Assembly: GCF_016598615.1 (NCBI RefSeq)
Contig: NZ_CP066831.1
Location: 8,184,001 to 8,248,000 of the forward strand
Length of the DNA stretch: 64,000 nucleotides
Direction: 5' to 3'
Source: Streptomyces liliifuscus
GTDB taxonomy: Bacteria; Actinomycetota; Actinomycetes; Streptomycetales; Streptomycetaceae
Positions 14,688 through 22,765 of the stretch are shown in pieces (within the stretch, counting starts at the first letter, position 1; the number at the start of each line of letters is the position of its first letter). A model generated the notes under the pieces. It worked only from the letters and a program-made list of their open reading frames with translations, did no database searches and was not told where the DNA came from. The translations under genes were made by a program, and so were the position numbers.

Positions 14688-16271
14688 ATGGCGCGATTCA
14701 ACACCAAGGCGGCGAAGGCCCAGGGCACTTCGCGGGTCACCTCGACCGGGCGCGTACTGCGCACCTACGAGGGCGGCCGCGGCCGTGAGCGCGACGCTCG
14801 TTCCGAGCTCTTCCTGCTGGCGATCGCCAACCTCGTCTCGCAGAACACCTTCTACGAGACCGGCGACGCCCGGGACGACCGGTTCGCCGCGCTCGTGCGT
14901 GAGCTGGCCGTCAGCGACCCCTCGTGGACGGCGAGCATGCTGGCCTGGCTGCGCGGCGAGGGCAACATGCGGACCGCGTCCATCGTCGGCGCCGCCGAGT
15001 ACGTCAAGGCGCGCCTCGACGCGGGCGCCACGGACGGCCCGGCGAACCGGCAGGTCGTCGCGTCCGTGCTGCGGCGTCCGGACGAGCCCGGCGAGCTGCT
15101 CGCGTACTGGACCGCGCTGTACGGCCGCAACATCCCCAAGCCCGTGAAGCGCGGCATCGCCGACGCCGTACGCCGGCTCTACAGCGGCAAGTCGCTGCTG
15201 AAGTACGACACGGCGTCCAAGGGCTACCGCTTCGGCGACATCCTCAACCTCGTGCACGCGGCACCGGACCCGGACAAGCCGTGGCAGGGCGACCTGTTCC
15301 AGTACGCGCTCGACCGGCGGCACAACCCGGACACCGCGGTCGTGCCCAAGTCGCTGCCCGTCCTGGCGGCCCACCGTGACCTGATGGCACTGCGGCCCGC
15401 CAAGCGGCGCAAGGTGGTGACCGGTGCGCACGGCGCGCAGCGCCTCGCGGACGCGGGCATCACCTGGGAGGCGCTGGCCGGCTGGCTGCAGGGCCCGATG
15501 GACAAGGCGGCCTGGGAGGCCGTCATCCCGTCCATGGGTTCGATGGCCCTGGTACGGAACCTGCGCAACTTCGACGAGGCGGGGGTCTCGGACGAGGTGG
15601 CCGCCCTGGTGGCCGCCCGTATCAGTGACCCCGCGGAGGTCGCGCGTTCTCGGCAGTTCCCGTTCCGGTACCTCGCCGCGTACCAGCACGCTCCTTCGCT
15701 GCGCTGGTCGTACCCGCTGGAGCAGGCGCTCGGTCACTCGCTGGCCAACGTGCCGGCCCTGGGCGGTCGCACGCTCGTACTCGTCGACCGGTCCGGGTCG
15801 ATGTTCTACTCGCGGCTGTCCGACCGCTCGGAGCTCAACCGGGCCGACGCGGCGGCGATCTTCGGCACGGCGCTCGCGCTGCGGGCGGCGGACGCGGATC
15901 TCGTCGAGTTCGGTACGACCAGCAAGCGGGTGAGGTTCCGTCGGGGCGAGTCGGTGCTGAAGGTGCTGGAGCGTTTCGGCGACCTCGGCGGGACGGACAC
16001 GACCGAGGCCGTCCGCAAGCACTACAAGAAGCACGACCGCGTGCTGATCGTCACGGACGAGCAGGCCACGTACAGCCACTACGGCGACCCGACCGAGCAG
16101 GTTCCGGCGAACGTGCCGGTCTACACCTGGAACCTTGCCGGGTACCGGGCGGGCCACGGGCCGTCCGGGGCGGGGAACCGGCATGTCTTCGGTGGTCTGT
16201 CGGATGCCGCTTTTCGCATGGTTCCGCTGCTTGAGGGGGCCCGGGACGCGGACTGGCCCTGGGCCTGTTGA
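14688..16271 (+). CDS. rsr: Ro60 orthologue (TROVE + vWA domain RNA-binding protein)
   Basis: ATG 14688 follows GGGGGAA; in-frame codons further upstream lie in the Y RNAs and are rejected. The 527-residue protein has an N-terminal TROVE domain (about residues 25-330; LFLLAIANLVSQNTFYETG, WTASMLAWLRGEGNMRTASIVGAAEYV, LLAYWTALYGRNIPKPVKRGIADAV) of HEAT-like repeats forming the Ro ring. A von Willebrand A domain follows, with a complete MIDAS: DRSGSM at 367-372, the Thr in TDTTEAV, and ITD of LIVTDEQ. Ro60 binds misfolded RNA 3' ends in its ring and Y RNA on its outer surface, and in bacteria partners exonucleases such as PNPase. The three Y RNA candidates directly upstream are probably its ligands. 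No RtcB or RtcA gene is adjacent, unlike in Salmonella. Confidence 0.92.
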   Translation: MARFNTKAAKAQGTSRVTSTGRVLRTYEGGRGRERDARSELFLLAIANLVSQNTFYETGDARDDRFAALVRELAVSDPSWTASMLAWLRGEGNMRTASIVGAAEYVKARLDAGATDGPANRQVVASVLRRPDEPGELLAYWTALYGRNIPKPVKRGIADAVRRLYSGKSLLKYDTASKGYRFGDILNLVHAAPDPDKPWQGDLFQYALDRRHNPDTAVVPKSLPVLAAHRDLMALRPAKRRKVVTGAHGAQRLADAGITWEALAGWLQGPMDKAAWEAVIPSMGSMALVRNLRNFDEAGVSDEVAALVAARISDPAEVARSRQFPFRYLAAYQHAPSLRWSYPLEQALGHSLANVPALGGRTLVLVDRSGSMFYSRLSDRSELNRADAAAIFGTALALRAADADLVEFGTTSKRVRFRRGESVLKVLERFGDLGGTDTTEAVRKHYKKHDRVLIVTDEQATYSHYGDPTEQVPANVPVYTWNLAGYRAGHGPSGAGNRHVFGGLSDAAFRMVPLLEGARDADWPWAC

Positions 16272-16305
16272 GCGAGCCGTGCTCTGGTGCTCTGCAGCTC
16301 TGTGT

Positions 16306-16339
16306 GAGTGCGGCCCGTACTTCTGTGCGGGTCGCACTC
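16306..16339. terminator. Hairpin terminator after rsr
   Basis: GAGTGCG-g-CCCG (16306-16317) pairs with CGGG-t-CGCACTC (16328-16339), loop of 10, starting 34 bases after the stop codon. Confidence 0.75.
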
Positions 16340-16377
16340 TTGTGCCGGCTTCCATCTGACATCTAACATTTCAGTTC

Positions 16378-17028
16378 ATGGGAGCGATACGGCCCGTGCC
16401 CCGGACCCTGCTCAGGGACCGTGCGTACGAGGCGATACGGGACGCCATCGTCGCCGGCGACATCGCGCCGGGTGCCGTCGTGCGGGACGCCGAGCTGGCG
16501 GAGCTGCTCGGGCTCTCGCGGGCGCCCGTACGGGACGCCTTCTCGCGGCTCGTAGACGAAGGCCTGCTGGAGTCCAAGCCGCAGAGCTACACGCGGGTGA
16601 CGCCTGTGGTGGCCGCCGATGTGCGGGACGCCGCGGCCGTCGTCGGCGCCATGCACGAGCTGGTCACCCGGGCGGCGCTGTCCCGGCTTCGCCCCGGCGA
16701 TATCAGTGCCATGCGGGAGGCCAACAAGTGTTTTGCCGCGGCCGTGCGCGACGGTGACGTGGCCGCCGCGCTGCGTGCCGACGACGAGCTGCACGACGTA
16801 CTGGTCCGGGTGAGCGGGAATCGTGCCGCCGCCGCCACCGTCGCCCGCTACACCCCGCTCATCCGGCGCCTGGAGCGGCGGCGGTTCGGTGAGGGCGGCA
16901 ACTGCCGTTCGGCCGGGCTGCACGACGAGCTGATCGACGCCTGTGCCGTCGGCGATGTGGACGAGGCCGTCCGTGTCACGGCGGAGATCTGGCGTGGCCT
17001 CGAAGACCTGGCCGATCTCGACACCTGA
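16378..17028 (+). CDS. GntR/FCD-family regulator, probable AcdR
   Basis: A 216-residue FadR-type GntR protein: winged HTH in residues 10-75 (RDRAYEAIRDAIVAGDIAPGAVVRDAELAELLGLSRAPVRDAFSRLVDEGLLE) and a C-terminal FCD ligand domain with the metal-binding pattern D...H...H (ADDELHDVLV, GLHDELIDAC). The upstream region has no good ribosome site and a short leader (TCTAACAT just before the ATG), so the message may be almost leaderless. The ACC deaminase gene starts 14 bases after its stop codon. In actinobacteria, acdS is typically paired with a GntR regulator, supporting control of ACC use. Confidence 0.85.
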   Translation: MGAIRPVPRTLLRDRAYEAIRDAIVAGDIAPGAVVRDAELAELLGLSRAPVRDAFSRLVDEGLLESKPQSYTRVTPVVAADVRDAAAVVGAMHELVTRAALSRLRPGDISAMREANKCFAAAVRDGDVAAALRADDELHDVLVRVSGNRAAAATVARYTPLIRRLERRRFGEGGNCRSAGLHDELIDACAVGDVDEAVRVTAEIWRGLEDLADLDT

Positions 17029-17042
17029 TCCGTGGAGGGTCC

Positions 17043-18059
17043 ATGTCCCTTGCCTCGTACGAGCGTTATCCGCTGTTGTTCGGACCTTCGCCTGTTCATC
17101 CGCTGGAGCGGTTGACCAAGCATCTTGGCGGGGCCTCGTTGTGGGCCAAGCGGGAGGATTGCAACTCCGGGGTCGCCTATGGGGGGAACAAGACTCGCAA
17201 GCTGGAGTATCTGGTTGCTGACGCGCTTGCGCAGGGGTGCGACACGCTTGTTTCGATCGGGGGCGTGCAGTCCAATCACACTCGGCAGGTCGCGGCCTGT
17301 GCCGCGCGGGCCGGGCTCAAGTGTGTTCTGGTGCAGGAGAGTTGGGTGGAGTGGCCCGACTCCGTCTACGACAAGGTCGGGAACATTCTGATCAGTCGGC
17401 TTGCGGGGGCCGATGTGCGGCTTGTGCGGGCCGGGTTCGGGATCGGGTTCAAGGAGAGCTGGGAGCGGGCGCTGCGGGAAGTTGAGGAGGGGGGTGGGAA
17501 GCCTTACGCCATTCCTGCTGGGGCTTCCGATCATCCGCTGGGCGGGCTCGGGTTTGCTGGGTGGGCCTATGAAGTCGCCGAGCAGGAGCGGGAGTTGGGG
17601 GTCTTCTTCGACACCGTGGTCGTTTGCTCGGTGACCGGGTCCACTCAGGCTGGGATGGTTGCCGGGTTCGCCTCGCTGGAGGAAGGCGGGGGGCGGGGGC
17701 GGCGGGTGCTTGGCATTGATGCGTCGGCCGATCCTGTGCGTACTCGTGAGCAGATCGCCCGGATCGCCCACGGGACGGGACAACTCATCGGTGTGGAGAA
17801 AGAGTTGACCCAGGCTGACGTCGAGCTGGACGAGCGGTACCACGCCGGGACCTATGGCATTCCGGACGAGGCGACTCTCGAAGCGATGCGGCTTGCTGCT
17901 CGTACCGAGGGGATGGTGACTGACCCTGTGTACGAAGGGAAGTCGATGGCCGGGATGGTTGATCTCGTCGGGCGCGGAGAGATCGAGCGGGGCTCCACCG
18001 TGTTGTACGCCCATCTTGGAGGGCAGCCTGCCTTGAATGCCTACAGCGCGTTGTTCTGA
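17043..18059 (+). CDS. acdS: 1-aminocyclopropane-1-carboxylate deaminase
   Basis: 338 residues, exactly the length of the Pseudomonas enzyme. Strong GGAGGG ribosome site. The PLP lysine is Lys50 in GGNKTRK. The ring-opening Ser77 is in SIGGVQSNHTRQ. TDPVYEGKSM supplies the Tyr-Glu pair, and LGGQPALNAY supplies the C-terminal Leu that separates true AcdS from D-cysteine desulfhydrase. It converts the ethylene precursor ACC to 2-oxobutyrate and ammonia, a trait of plant-associated bacteria. Codon use is unlike its neighbours: many codons end in T or lower-GC forms (gtt, ctt, gct, ggg), continuing into the LacI gene downstream, which hints at separate origin. It is probably co-transcribed with the GntR gene. 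Confidence 0.95.
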   Translation: MSLASYERYPLLFGPSPVHPLERLTKHLGGASLWAKREDCNSGVAYGGNKTRKLEYLVADALAQGCDTLVSIGGVQSNHTRQVAACAARAGLKCVLVQESWVEWPDSVYDKVGNILISRLAGADVRLVRAGFGIGFKESWERALREVEEGGGKPYAIPAGASDHPLGGLGFAGWAYEVAEQERELGVFFDTVVVCSVTGSTQAGMVAGFASLEEGGGRGRRVLGIDASADPVRTREQIARIAHGTGQLIGVEKELTQADVELDERYHAGTYGIPDEATLEAMRLAARTEGMVTDPVYEGKSMAGMVDLVGRGEIERGSTVLYAHLGGQPALNAYSALF

Positions 18060-18084
18060 GGGTGCGCCTGGGGTTGTCCGGGGT

Positions 18085-18208
18085 GGGCGGGGCCGTGCCG
18101 GTATGTCACGTTCGCGACCTCCGGGCGTACTGCCCTGGGTTTCGTCGGTGGGCGTTTCCAGTGGGAGCCGTACGTCGCGAACGTTGACATACCGGCACGG
18201 CCCCGCCC
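18085..18208. repeat. Long imperfect inverted repeat (MITE-like or large hairpin)
   Basis: Arms 18085-18118 and 18174-18208 are identical as an inverted repeat except for one missing A in the left arm. The spacer is 55 bases. The arms start GGGCGGGGCCGTGCCGG and reach TTCGCGA. It fills the space between acdS and the LacI gene. The length exceeds an ordinary terminator and resembles a miniature inverted-repeat element, but no target duplication is obvious. Confidence 0.7.
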
Positions 18209-18279
18209 CCTTGTGCGCTCGCGGCTGCGGGGGGTTTGGGGGTGTTCCCTCGGTGGGTGTGTCGTGGTGGGCGGTTACA

Positions 18280-19329
18280 GTGCACTTCGTGCGGGGTGAT
18301 GAGCGGCTGGGGTCGAGTGGCGGGCAGGTCGGCGGGGGGCGTCGGCGGGCCACCATCCATGACGTTGCCCAGATGGCCGGGGTGTCGCGGCAGACTGTTT
18401 CGCGGGCTGTCAATGACAAGGGTGAGATCGATCCGGGCACCAAGGAGCGGGTGCTGGAGGCCGCTCGGGTGTTGGACTATCGGCCCAGCCGGTTTGCTCG
18501 GGGGCTGGTGCGGAAGGGGACCGTGACGGTGGGTCTGGTGATTCCGGACCTGATGAATCCGTTCTTTCCCGAGGTGGCCGCCGGGGTGCTCGAGGCCGCC
18601 GAGCTGCGTGGGTGGCAGGTGGTCGTGTGGGACTCCCGTACCGATGAGGCCCGGGAGCGGGAAGCGCTTGATGTGCTGTCCCATCAGGCCGATGCAGTTG
18701 TGGGGTACTTCAAGAACGAGGACGACGTGCTGGCGCGGCGGCTGGGTGGTGTGCCGTTGGTGCTCTTGGAGCGTGGGCCGCAGCGGACTCGGTTCGGGGC
18801 CGTCGGGATTGATGTCGCCGGTGGGATGGAGCAGGGGCTCGCTCATCTGGTCCGGGCCGGGCATCGCAGGATCGGCATGCTGGACGGGGAGCGGAGTGAG
18901 GGTCCCGGTGAGCGCCGGGAGGCGTTTCTGCGCGAGGTGCGGCGGCATGGGCTGGCTGTCGACGACAGTTGGGTCGTGCTGTGCCCGGAGCAGAGCGTGG
19001 CTGGTGGTGAGGCGGGTGCGGAGCAGTTGCTGCGTGTTCGGCCGGAGGTCACCGGCGTGGTGGGCTTCAACGATCTGATCGCCGTTGGGGCCATGCGTGC
19101 CGCTCGGCGTCGGGGGTTGCGGATTCCGGATGATCTGGCCGTTCTGGGCTTCGACGGGCTTTCCCTGGGGGAGCTGGTGGAGCCCGCCCTCACTACCCTG
19201 CACATCGACAAGCGGCGGTTGGGGCGGCTGGCCGTCGAGCAGGTGGCTCGGCTGCGGGCCGGCGAGGAGCCGCTGAGCGGCACGGACGCCTGGGTCATTC
19301 CCGAGCTGGTGGTGCGGGCCTCCGCCTGA
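18280..19329 (+). CDS. LacI-family transcriptional repressor
   Basis: The start is uncertain: GTG 18280 follows GGTGGG by nine bases, and GTG 18289 is also possible. With 18280 the product is 349 residues. The DNA-binding domain (about 24-80) is RRATIHDVAQMAGVSRQTVSRAVNDKGEIDPGTKERVLEAARVLDY with hinge PSRFARGL. The sugar-binding periplasmic-like domain follows (VGLVIPDLMNPFFPEVAAGVLEAAE, GHRRIGMLDGE, VVGFNDLIAVGAMRAARRRGLRIPDDLAVLGFDGL, LTTLHIDKRRLGRLAVEQ). It ends 35 bases before the promoter of the sugar importer operon, whose 18-bp palindrome is the natural operator. Low-GC3 codon use matches acdS. Confidence 0.9.
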   Translation: MHFVRGDERLGSSGGQVGGGRRRATIHDVAQMAGVSRQTVSRAVNDKGEIDPGTKERVLEAARVLDYRPSRFARGLVRKGTVTVGLVIPDLMNPFFPEVAAGVLEAAELRGWQVVVWDSRTDEAREREALDVLSHQADAVVGYFKNEDDVLARRLGGVPLVLLERGPQRTRFGAVGIDVAGGMEQGLAHLVRAGHRRIGMLDGERSEGPGERREAFLREVRRHGLAVDDSWVVLCPEQSVAGGEAGAEQLLRVRPEVTGVVGFNDLIAVGAMRAARRRGLRIPDDLAVLGFDGLSLGELVEPALTTLHIDKRRLGRLAVEQVARLRAGEEPLSGTDAWVIPELVVRASA

Positions 19330-19364
19330 GTTCCCCACCGCAACAGATAGCGCTTACACATGTC

Positions 19365-19394
19365 TTGACACTCATTTTCGGCCGCCTCGATACT
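19365..19394 (+). promoter_or_regulatory. Sigma-70-type promoter of the sugar importer operon
   Basis: TTGACA at 19365-19370, 18-bp spacer, GATACT at 19389-19394. The predicted start site near 19401 coincides with the LacI-type operator. This is one of the best consensus promoters in the window. Confidence 0.7.
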
Positions 19395-19401
19395 CGACGG
19401 C

Positions 19402-19419
19402 AACGTTCACGTGAACGTT
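19402..19419. promoter_or_regulatory. 18-bp LacI-type operator
   Basis: AACGTTCACGTGAACGTT is a perfect 18-bp palindrome with CpG-type centre, placed at the predicted transcription start 47 bases before the binding-protein gene and immediately downstream of a LacI gene. Confidence 0.7.
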
Positions 19420-19465
19420 CACGGAGCTCGACATCGTTGTCCCTCCCGAAAGTGAGTGCGCGCCT

Positions 19466-20761
19466 ATGCCACACCGAACGATGTCTCGCAGGGGGCTGCT
19501 GGGGGCCTCCCTCGGCGCCGCGCTGCTCGGTCTGCCGGGATGCGGGGCGGGCAATGGCTCGGCCTCCGCGGGCACCGATCATCTGAGCCTCTGGTACTGG
19601 AAGGGCTCACTGAGCGACAAGCTGCTCGCCACCGCTCGGCGTGCCGTACCCGGTGTGCCGGGGCTGAAGGTGAAGGGCTCTCAGATACCCGACGGGGACA
19701 TCGACTCGAAGGTCCGTACGAGTCTTGCCGCCCGTGCCTATGTGCCGGATCTGACGGTCGTGAACTCCGACAATCTCGCCACGTTCTTTCCCGACGAGAA
19801 CGAGTTCCTCGACCTGCGGACGCTGGGTGCGGAGAGCGTCCGTGATCAGTACCTCGACTGGAAGTGGAAGGGGTGCTTCGCTCCGTCGGGGCGGATGATC
19901 GGCTTCCCCCTCGATGCAGGGCCGACCGCGCTCTACTACCGCCGGGATCTCTTCCGGCGGGCCGGGCTGCCCGACGAGCCGCAAGCCGTTGCCGAGGAGG
20001 TCTCCACCTGGGAGAAGTACCTCGCCGCCGGGCGGGCGCTCCGGAAGGGGCCCGGCAAGCCGTATCTGGTGAGCAACGTCGGCAACGTCTTCCAGCAGGT
20101 GCTGCTCCAGAGCCCCAAGCAGTTCGTGGACGCCGACAATCGGTTCATCGGCGACCAGGCGCACGTCAAGCGTGCCTGGGACCTGTCCGTGGAGATACTC
20201 CGGCAGGGGCTCAGCGCCCGGATCGTGGACGGCACGCCCGACTACAACGCGGCCATGGGCGGGGGACGCATCGCCTCGATGACCACGGCGGTGTGGGCCA
20301 TCAACGGACTGAAGGACACCGCGCCGAAGACGTCCGGGGCCTGGCGACTGACCACCATGCCGGACGGGCCCGCCAACTACGGCGGGTCGTACGTGACCCT
20401 GACCCGCTACTGCCGTGACCCGGAGGGCGCCTTCGCCTTCGTGAAATGGCTGCTCGGCCCGGCGAACCAGCTCAAGAGCTACCAGGAGATGGCCCTGTTC
20501 CCCACCACTCCGGCCGCCTACGCCGACCCCGCGATGCACAGGCCCGACCCCTTCTTCGGCGGTCAGCGGCCCATCGACGTCTTCGGCCCGGCCGCCCAGA
20601 AGGCTCCCGTCGTCTACTTCAGCCCGTACGAGGAGACCGCCAACACCCCGTTCTTCCAGGAGCTGACCAATGTGGAAGCGCTCGGCAAGAAGCCCGAACG
20701 GGCCTGGCGGGACGCGGTGAACACCGCCGAGACCACGCTGACCCGACTGGGGGTGAGCTGA
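19466..20761 (+). CDS. Sugar ABC transporter solute-binding lipoprotein
   Basis: A 431-residue family 1 extracellular binding protein. The N-terminus has an RR motif (SRRGLLGAS) and a lipobox-like LPGC at 23-26, indicating export and lipid anchoring at Cys26; the Pro at -2 is unusual. An internal ATG at 19481 could also be the start. The mature protein has DHLSLWYWKGSLSDKLL, IGFPLDAGPTALYYRRDLFRRAGLPDEP and a hinge-like GPTALYYR motif typical of CUT1 binding proteins. It is followed one base after its stop codon by two permeases. There is no ATPase, so MsiK is the likely energiser. The operon lies behind a LacI gene and operator; the sugar is not evident. Confidence 0.9.
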   Translation: MPHRTMSRRGLLGASLGAALLGLPGCGAGNGSASAGTDHLSLWYWKGSLSDKLLATARRAVPGVPGLKVKGSQIPDGDIDSKVRTSLAARAYVPDLTVVNSDNLATFFPDENEFLDLRTLGAESVRDQYLDWKWKGCFAPSGRMIGFPLDAGPTALYYRRDLFRRAGLPDEPQAVAEEVSTWEKYLAAGRALRKGPGKPYLVSNVGNVFQQVLLQSPKQFVDADNRFIGDQAHVKRAWDLSVEILRQGLSARIVDGTPDYNAAMGGGRIASMTTAVWAINGLKDTAPKTSGAWRLTTMPDGPANYGGSYVTLTRYCRDPEGAFAFVKWLLGPANQLKSYQEMALFPTTPAAYADPAMHRPDPFFGGQRPIDVFGPAAQKAPVVYFSPYEETANTPFFQELTNVEALGKKPERAWRDAVNTAETTLTRLGVS

Positions 20762-20762
20762 C

Positions 20763-21788
20763 ATGGCCACAGTCGCAGACCCGGCGGAGGCCGGCACCCC
20801 CGCGGCCGACGAACGGCGACCTGTCCGTCGCTCTCGTGCCACCGCCCCGGGCGGGCGTCGGCGCCATGGGCCGCCGCTCCTCGCCATCTCGCCGTTCTAT
20901 GTGCTCTTCGCCGTCTTCGGCGCCTTTCCGGTGGTCTTCTCGCTGTACCTGTCCTTCCAGGACTGGGACGGCATCGGTGACATGCGCTTCGTCGGTTTCA
21001 AGCAGTACGGCTGGCTGCTCGAGGACTCGGTGTTCTGGCACTCGGTGCTCAACACCTTCGAGATCTGGTTCCTGTCCACGGTGCCGATGCTGTTCCTGGC
21101 CCTGGTGCTCGCGTTCCTGCTGCACTCGCAGGTCCGGTTCACCGGTGCGTACCGGGTGGCGTACTTCATCCCCAACGTCACCTCGATGGTCGCCATGACC
21201 GTCGTCTTCGGATCGGTCTTCGCCCAGACGGGCCTCGCCAACTCGGCGCTGAGGATGGTCGGGATGGACGGCGTCGGCTGGCTGTCCTCCGAGTGGGGGA
21301 TCAAGGTGTCCCTCTCCATCATGATCATCTGGCGGTGGGTCGGCTACAACGCCCTGATCTTCCTGGCGGGCCTCCAGGCCATTCCCACCGAGCACTTCGA
21401 GGCCGCCCGCGTCGACGGGGCGAACAGCTGGCAGACCCTCTTCCGGGTCGTGCTGCCGCAGTTGCGGCCGGTGGTCCTCTTCGCCGCCGTCACGTCCACC
21501 ATCAACGGCCTGCAGATCTTCACCGAGTCCCAGGTGCTCTTCCAGTCGACCGACGTCGGAACCACCGGCGGACCGGGTCAGGAAGGCATGACCATCGTGC
21601 TCTATCTGTGGCAGAAGGCCTTCAAGGACCACCAGTTCGGCTATGGCGCCGCGATGGGCTGGCTCCTCTTCGCGATCATCGCGGTCTTCACGCTCATCAA
21701 CTGGCGGCTGGTCTCCGGCTCCGACCGCGAGGACCGCGCAGGTATCCGGTCACTGCTGCGACGCAAGGGGGCCCGCAATGGCCGTTGA
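20763..21788 (+). CDS. Sugar ABC transporter permease (MalF-like)
   Basis: 341 residues, beginning one base after the binding-protein stop. A basic cytoplasmic N-terminus (RRPVRRSRATAPGGRRRHG) precedes six transmembrane segments (LLAISPFYVLFAVFGAFPVVFSL is the first, from about residue 40). The EAA loop that docks the ATPase is EHFEAARVDGANSWQTLFRVVLP (about 209-231). It pairs with the next permease, whose start overlaps its last 11 bases, to form the membrane channel of the LacI-controlled importer. Confidence 0.92.
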   Translation: MATVADPAEAGTPAADERRPVRRSRATAPGGRRRHGPPLLAISPFYVLFAVFGAFPVVFSLYLSFQDWDGIGDMRFVGFKQYGWLLEDSVFWHSVLNTFEIWFLSTVPMLFLALVLAFLLHSQVRFTGAYRVAYFIPNVTSMVAMTVVFGSVFAQTGLANSALRMVGMDGVGWLSSEWGIKVSLSIMIIWRWVGYNALIFLAGLQAIPTEHFEAARVDGANSWQTLFRVVLPQLRPVVLFAAVTSTINGLQIFTESQVLFQSTDVGTTGGPGQEGMTIVLYLWQKAFKDHQFGYGAAMGWLLFAIIAVFTLINWRLVSGSDREDRAGIRSLLRRKGARNGR

Positions 21789-22656
21789 CGGCAAGGAGCG
21801 GACTACCGGCAGTGCGGGGCTCGCCATCGGCTCCGGCAGTCGGCTCACTCGGATCTGTGTGCGGGTGGTGCTGCTGCTCGGTGTGCTGATCTCGCTCTTC
21901 CCCTTCTACTGGCTGGTGGTGATGGCCTCCGGCACCACCCAGGACATCTACAGCTATCCGCCCAAGCTGGTGCCGGGACCGCATCTCCTGGACAACATGG
22001 GGCGGGTGCTCGACACCGTCGACTTCTTCGGCTCGCTGTTCAACACCGTCGTCGTCGCCGTGGTCGGGACCGCGCTGGTGCTGTTCTTCGACTCGCTGGC
22101 CGCGTTCGCCTTCGCCAAGTACGAGTTCCCGGGCAAGAAGTTCCTCTTCGGTGGCCTGATGGTCACGTACATGATCCCCGCGCAGCTCTCCCTGGTGCCG
22201 CAGTTCGTCACCATGGCGGAGTTCGGCTGGGCCGGCTCACTGAATGCGCTGATCATTCCCGGGGCGGCCAACGCCTTCGGCATCTTCTGGATGCGCCAGT
22301 ACGCGCAGAACTCGCTGCCCGACGAACTGCTCGACGCCGGGCGGATCGACGGCGCCGGATTCTTCCGGCTCTACTGGCAGGTCGCGATGCCGTTGTTCCG
22401 GCCCGCGCTGGCGTTCCTCGGCATCTTCACCTTCATCAGCATCTGGAACGACTACATCTGGCCGCTGGTCGTCATGATCGACCCCGACAGGGTCACCCTC
22501 CAGGTTGCCCTGGCCAACCTCAACGTCCTCTACAACACCGACTACTCCCTGGTGATGGCCGGTGCGTTGATGAGTGTCGTCCCGCTGATCATCGTGTTCC
22601 TGATCGGGGCGCGGCACTTCCTCAGGGACCTCGCCGCGGGGGCCACGAAGATGTGA
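21778..22656 (+). CDS. Sugar ABC transporter permease (MalG-like)
   Basis: Start taken at ATG 21778, overlapping the previous permease by 11 bases, giving 292 residues. Six transmembrane helices; the first is ICVRVVLLLGVLISLFPFYWLVVMASG. EAA loop: DELLDAGRIDGAGFFRLYWQVAMP. A periplasmic loop precedes FGSLFNTVVVAVVGTALVLFFDSLAAFAFAKYEFPGKK, as usual in MalG-type CUT1 permeases. The 3' end runs into a 19-bp tandem repeat in which the last codons and stop (aag atg tga) are copied three times. Confidence 0.92.
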   Translation: MAVDGKERTTGSAGLAIGSGSRLTRICVRVVLLLGVLISLFPFYWLVVMASGTTQDIYSYPPKLVPGPHLLDNMGRVLDTVDFFGSLFNTVVVAVVGTALVLFFDSLAAFAFAKYEFPGKKFLFGGLMVTYMIPAQLSLVPQFVTMAEFGWAGSLNALIIPGAANAFGIFWMRQYAQNSLPDELLDAGRIDGAGFFRLYWQVAMPLFRPALAFLGIFTFISIWNDYIWPLVVMIDPDRVTLQVALANLNVLYNTDYSLVMAGALMSVVPLIIVFLIGARHFLRDLAAGATKM

Positions 22657-22699
22657 CCCGACCACGAAGATGTGACCGGCCGCTGAAGATGTGACCCGG
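22643..22699 (+). repeat. Three tandem 19-bp units at the permease stop codon
   Basis: Units start at 22643, 22662 and 22681 (CCACGAAGATGTGACCCGA and variants) and each contains AAGATGTGA, so the stop codon is duplicated twice downstream. A fourth partial unit merges into the palindrome at 22700. Confidence 0.75.
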
Positions 22700-22753
22700 C
22701 CACGAACGTGCGGGGCGCCACCCATCGATGGGTGGCGCCCCGCACGTTCGTGG
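22700..22753. terminator. Perfect 54-bp palindrome, bidirectional terminator
   Basis: The two 27-base halves 22700-22726 and 22727-22753 are exact reverse complements with no loop (centre CATCGATG). It lies between the convergent permease and TerD genes, 43 bases after the first and 12 bases before the end of the second. Confidence 0.85.
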
Positions 22754-22765
22754 TGGACGGGAGGA

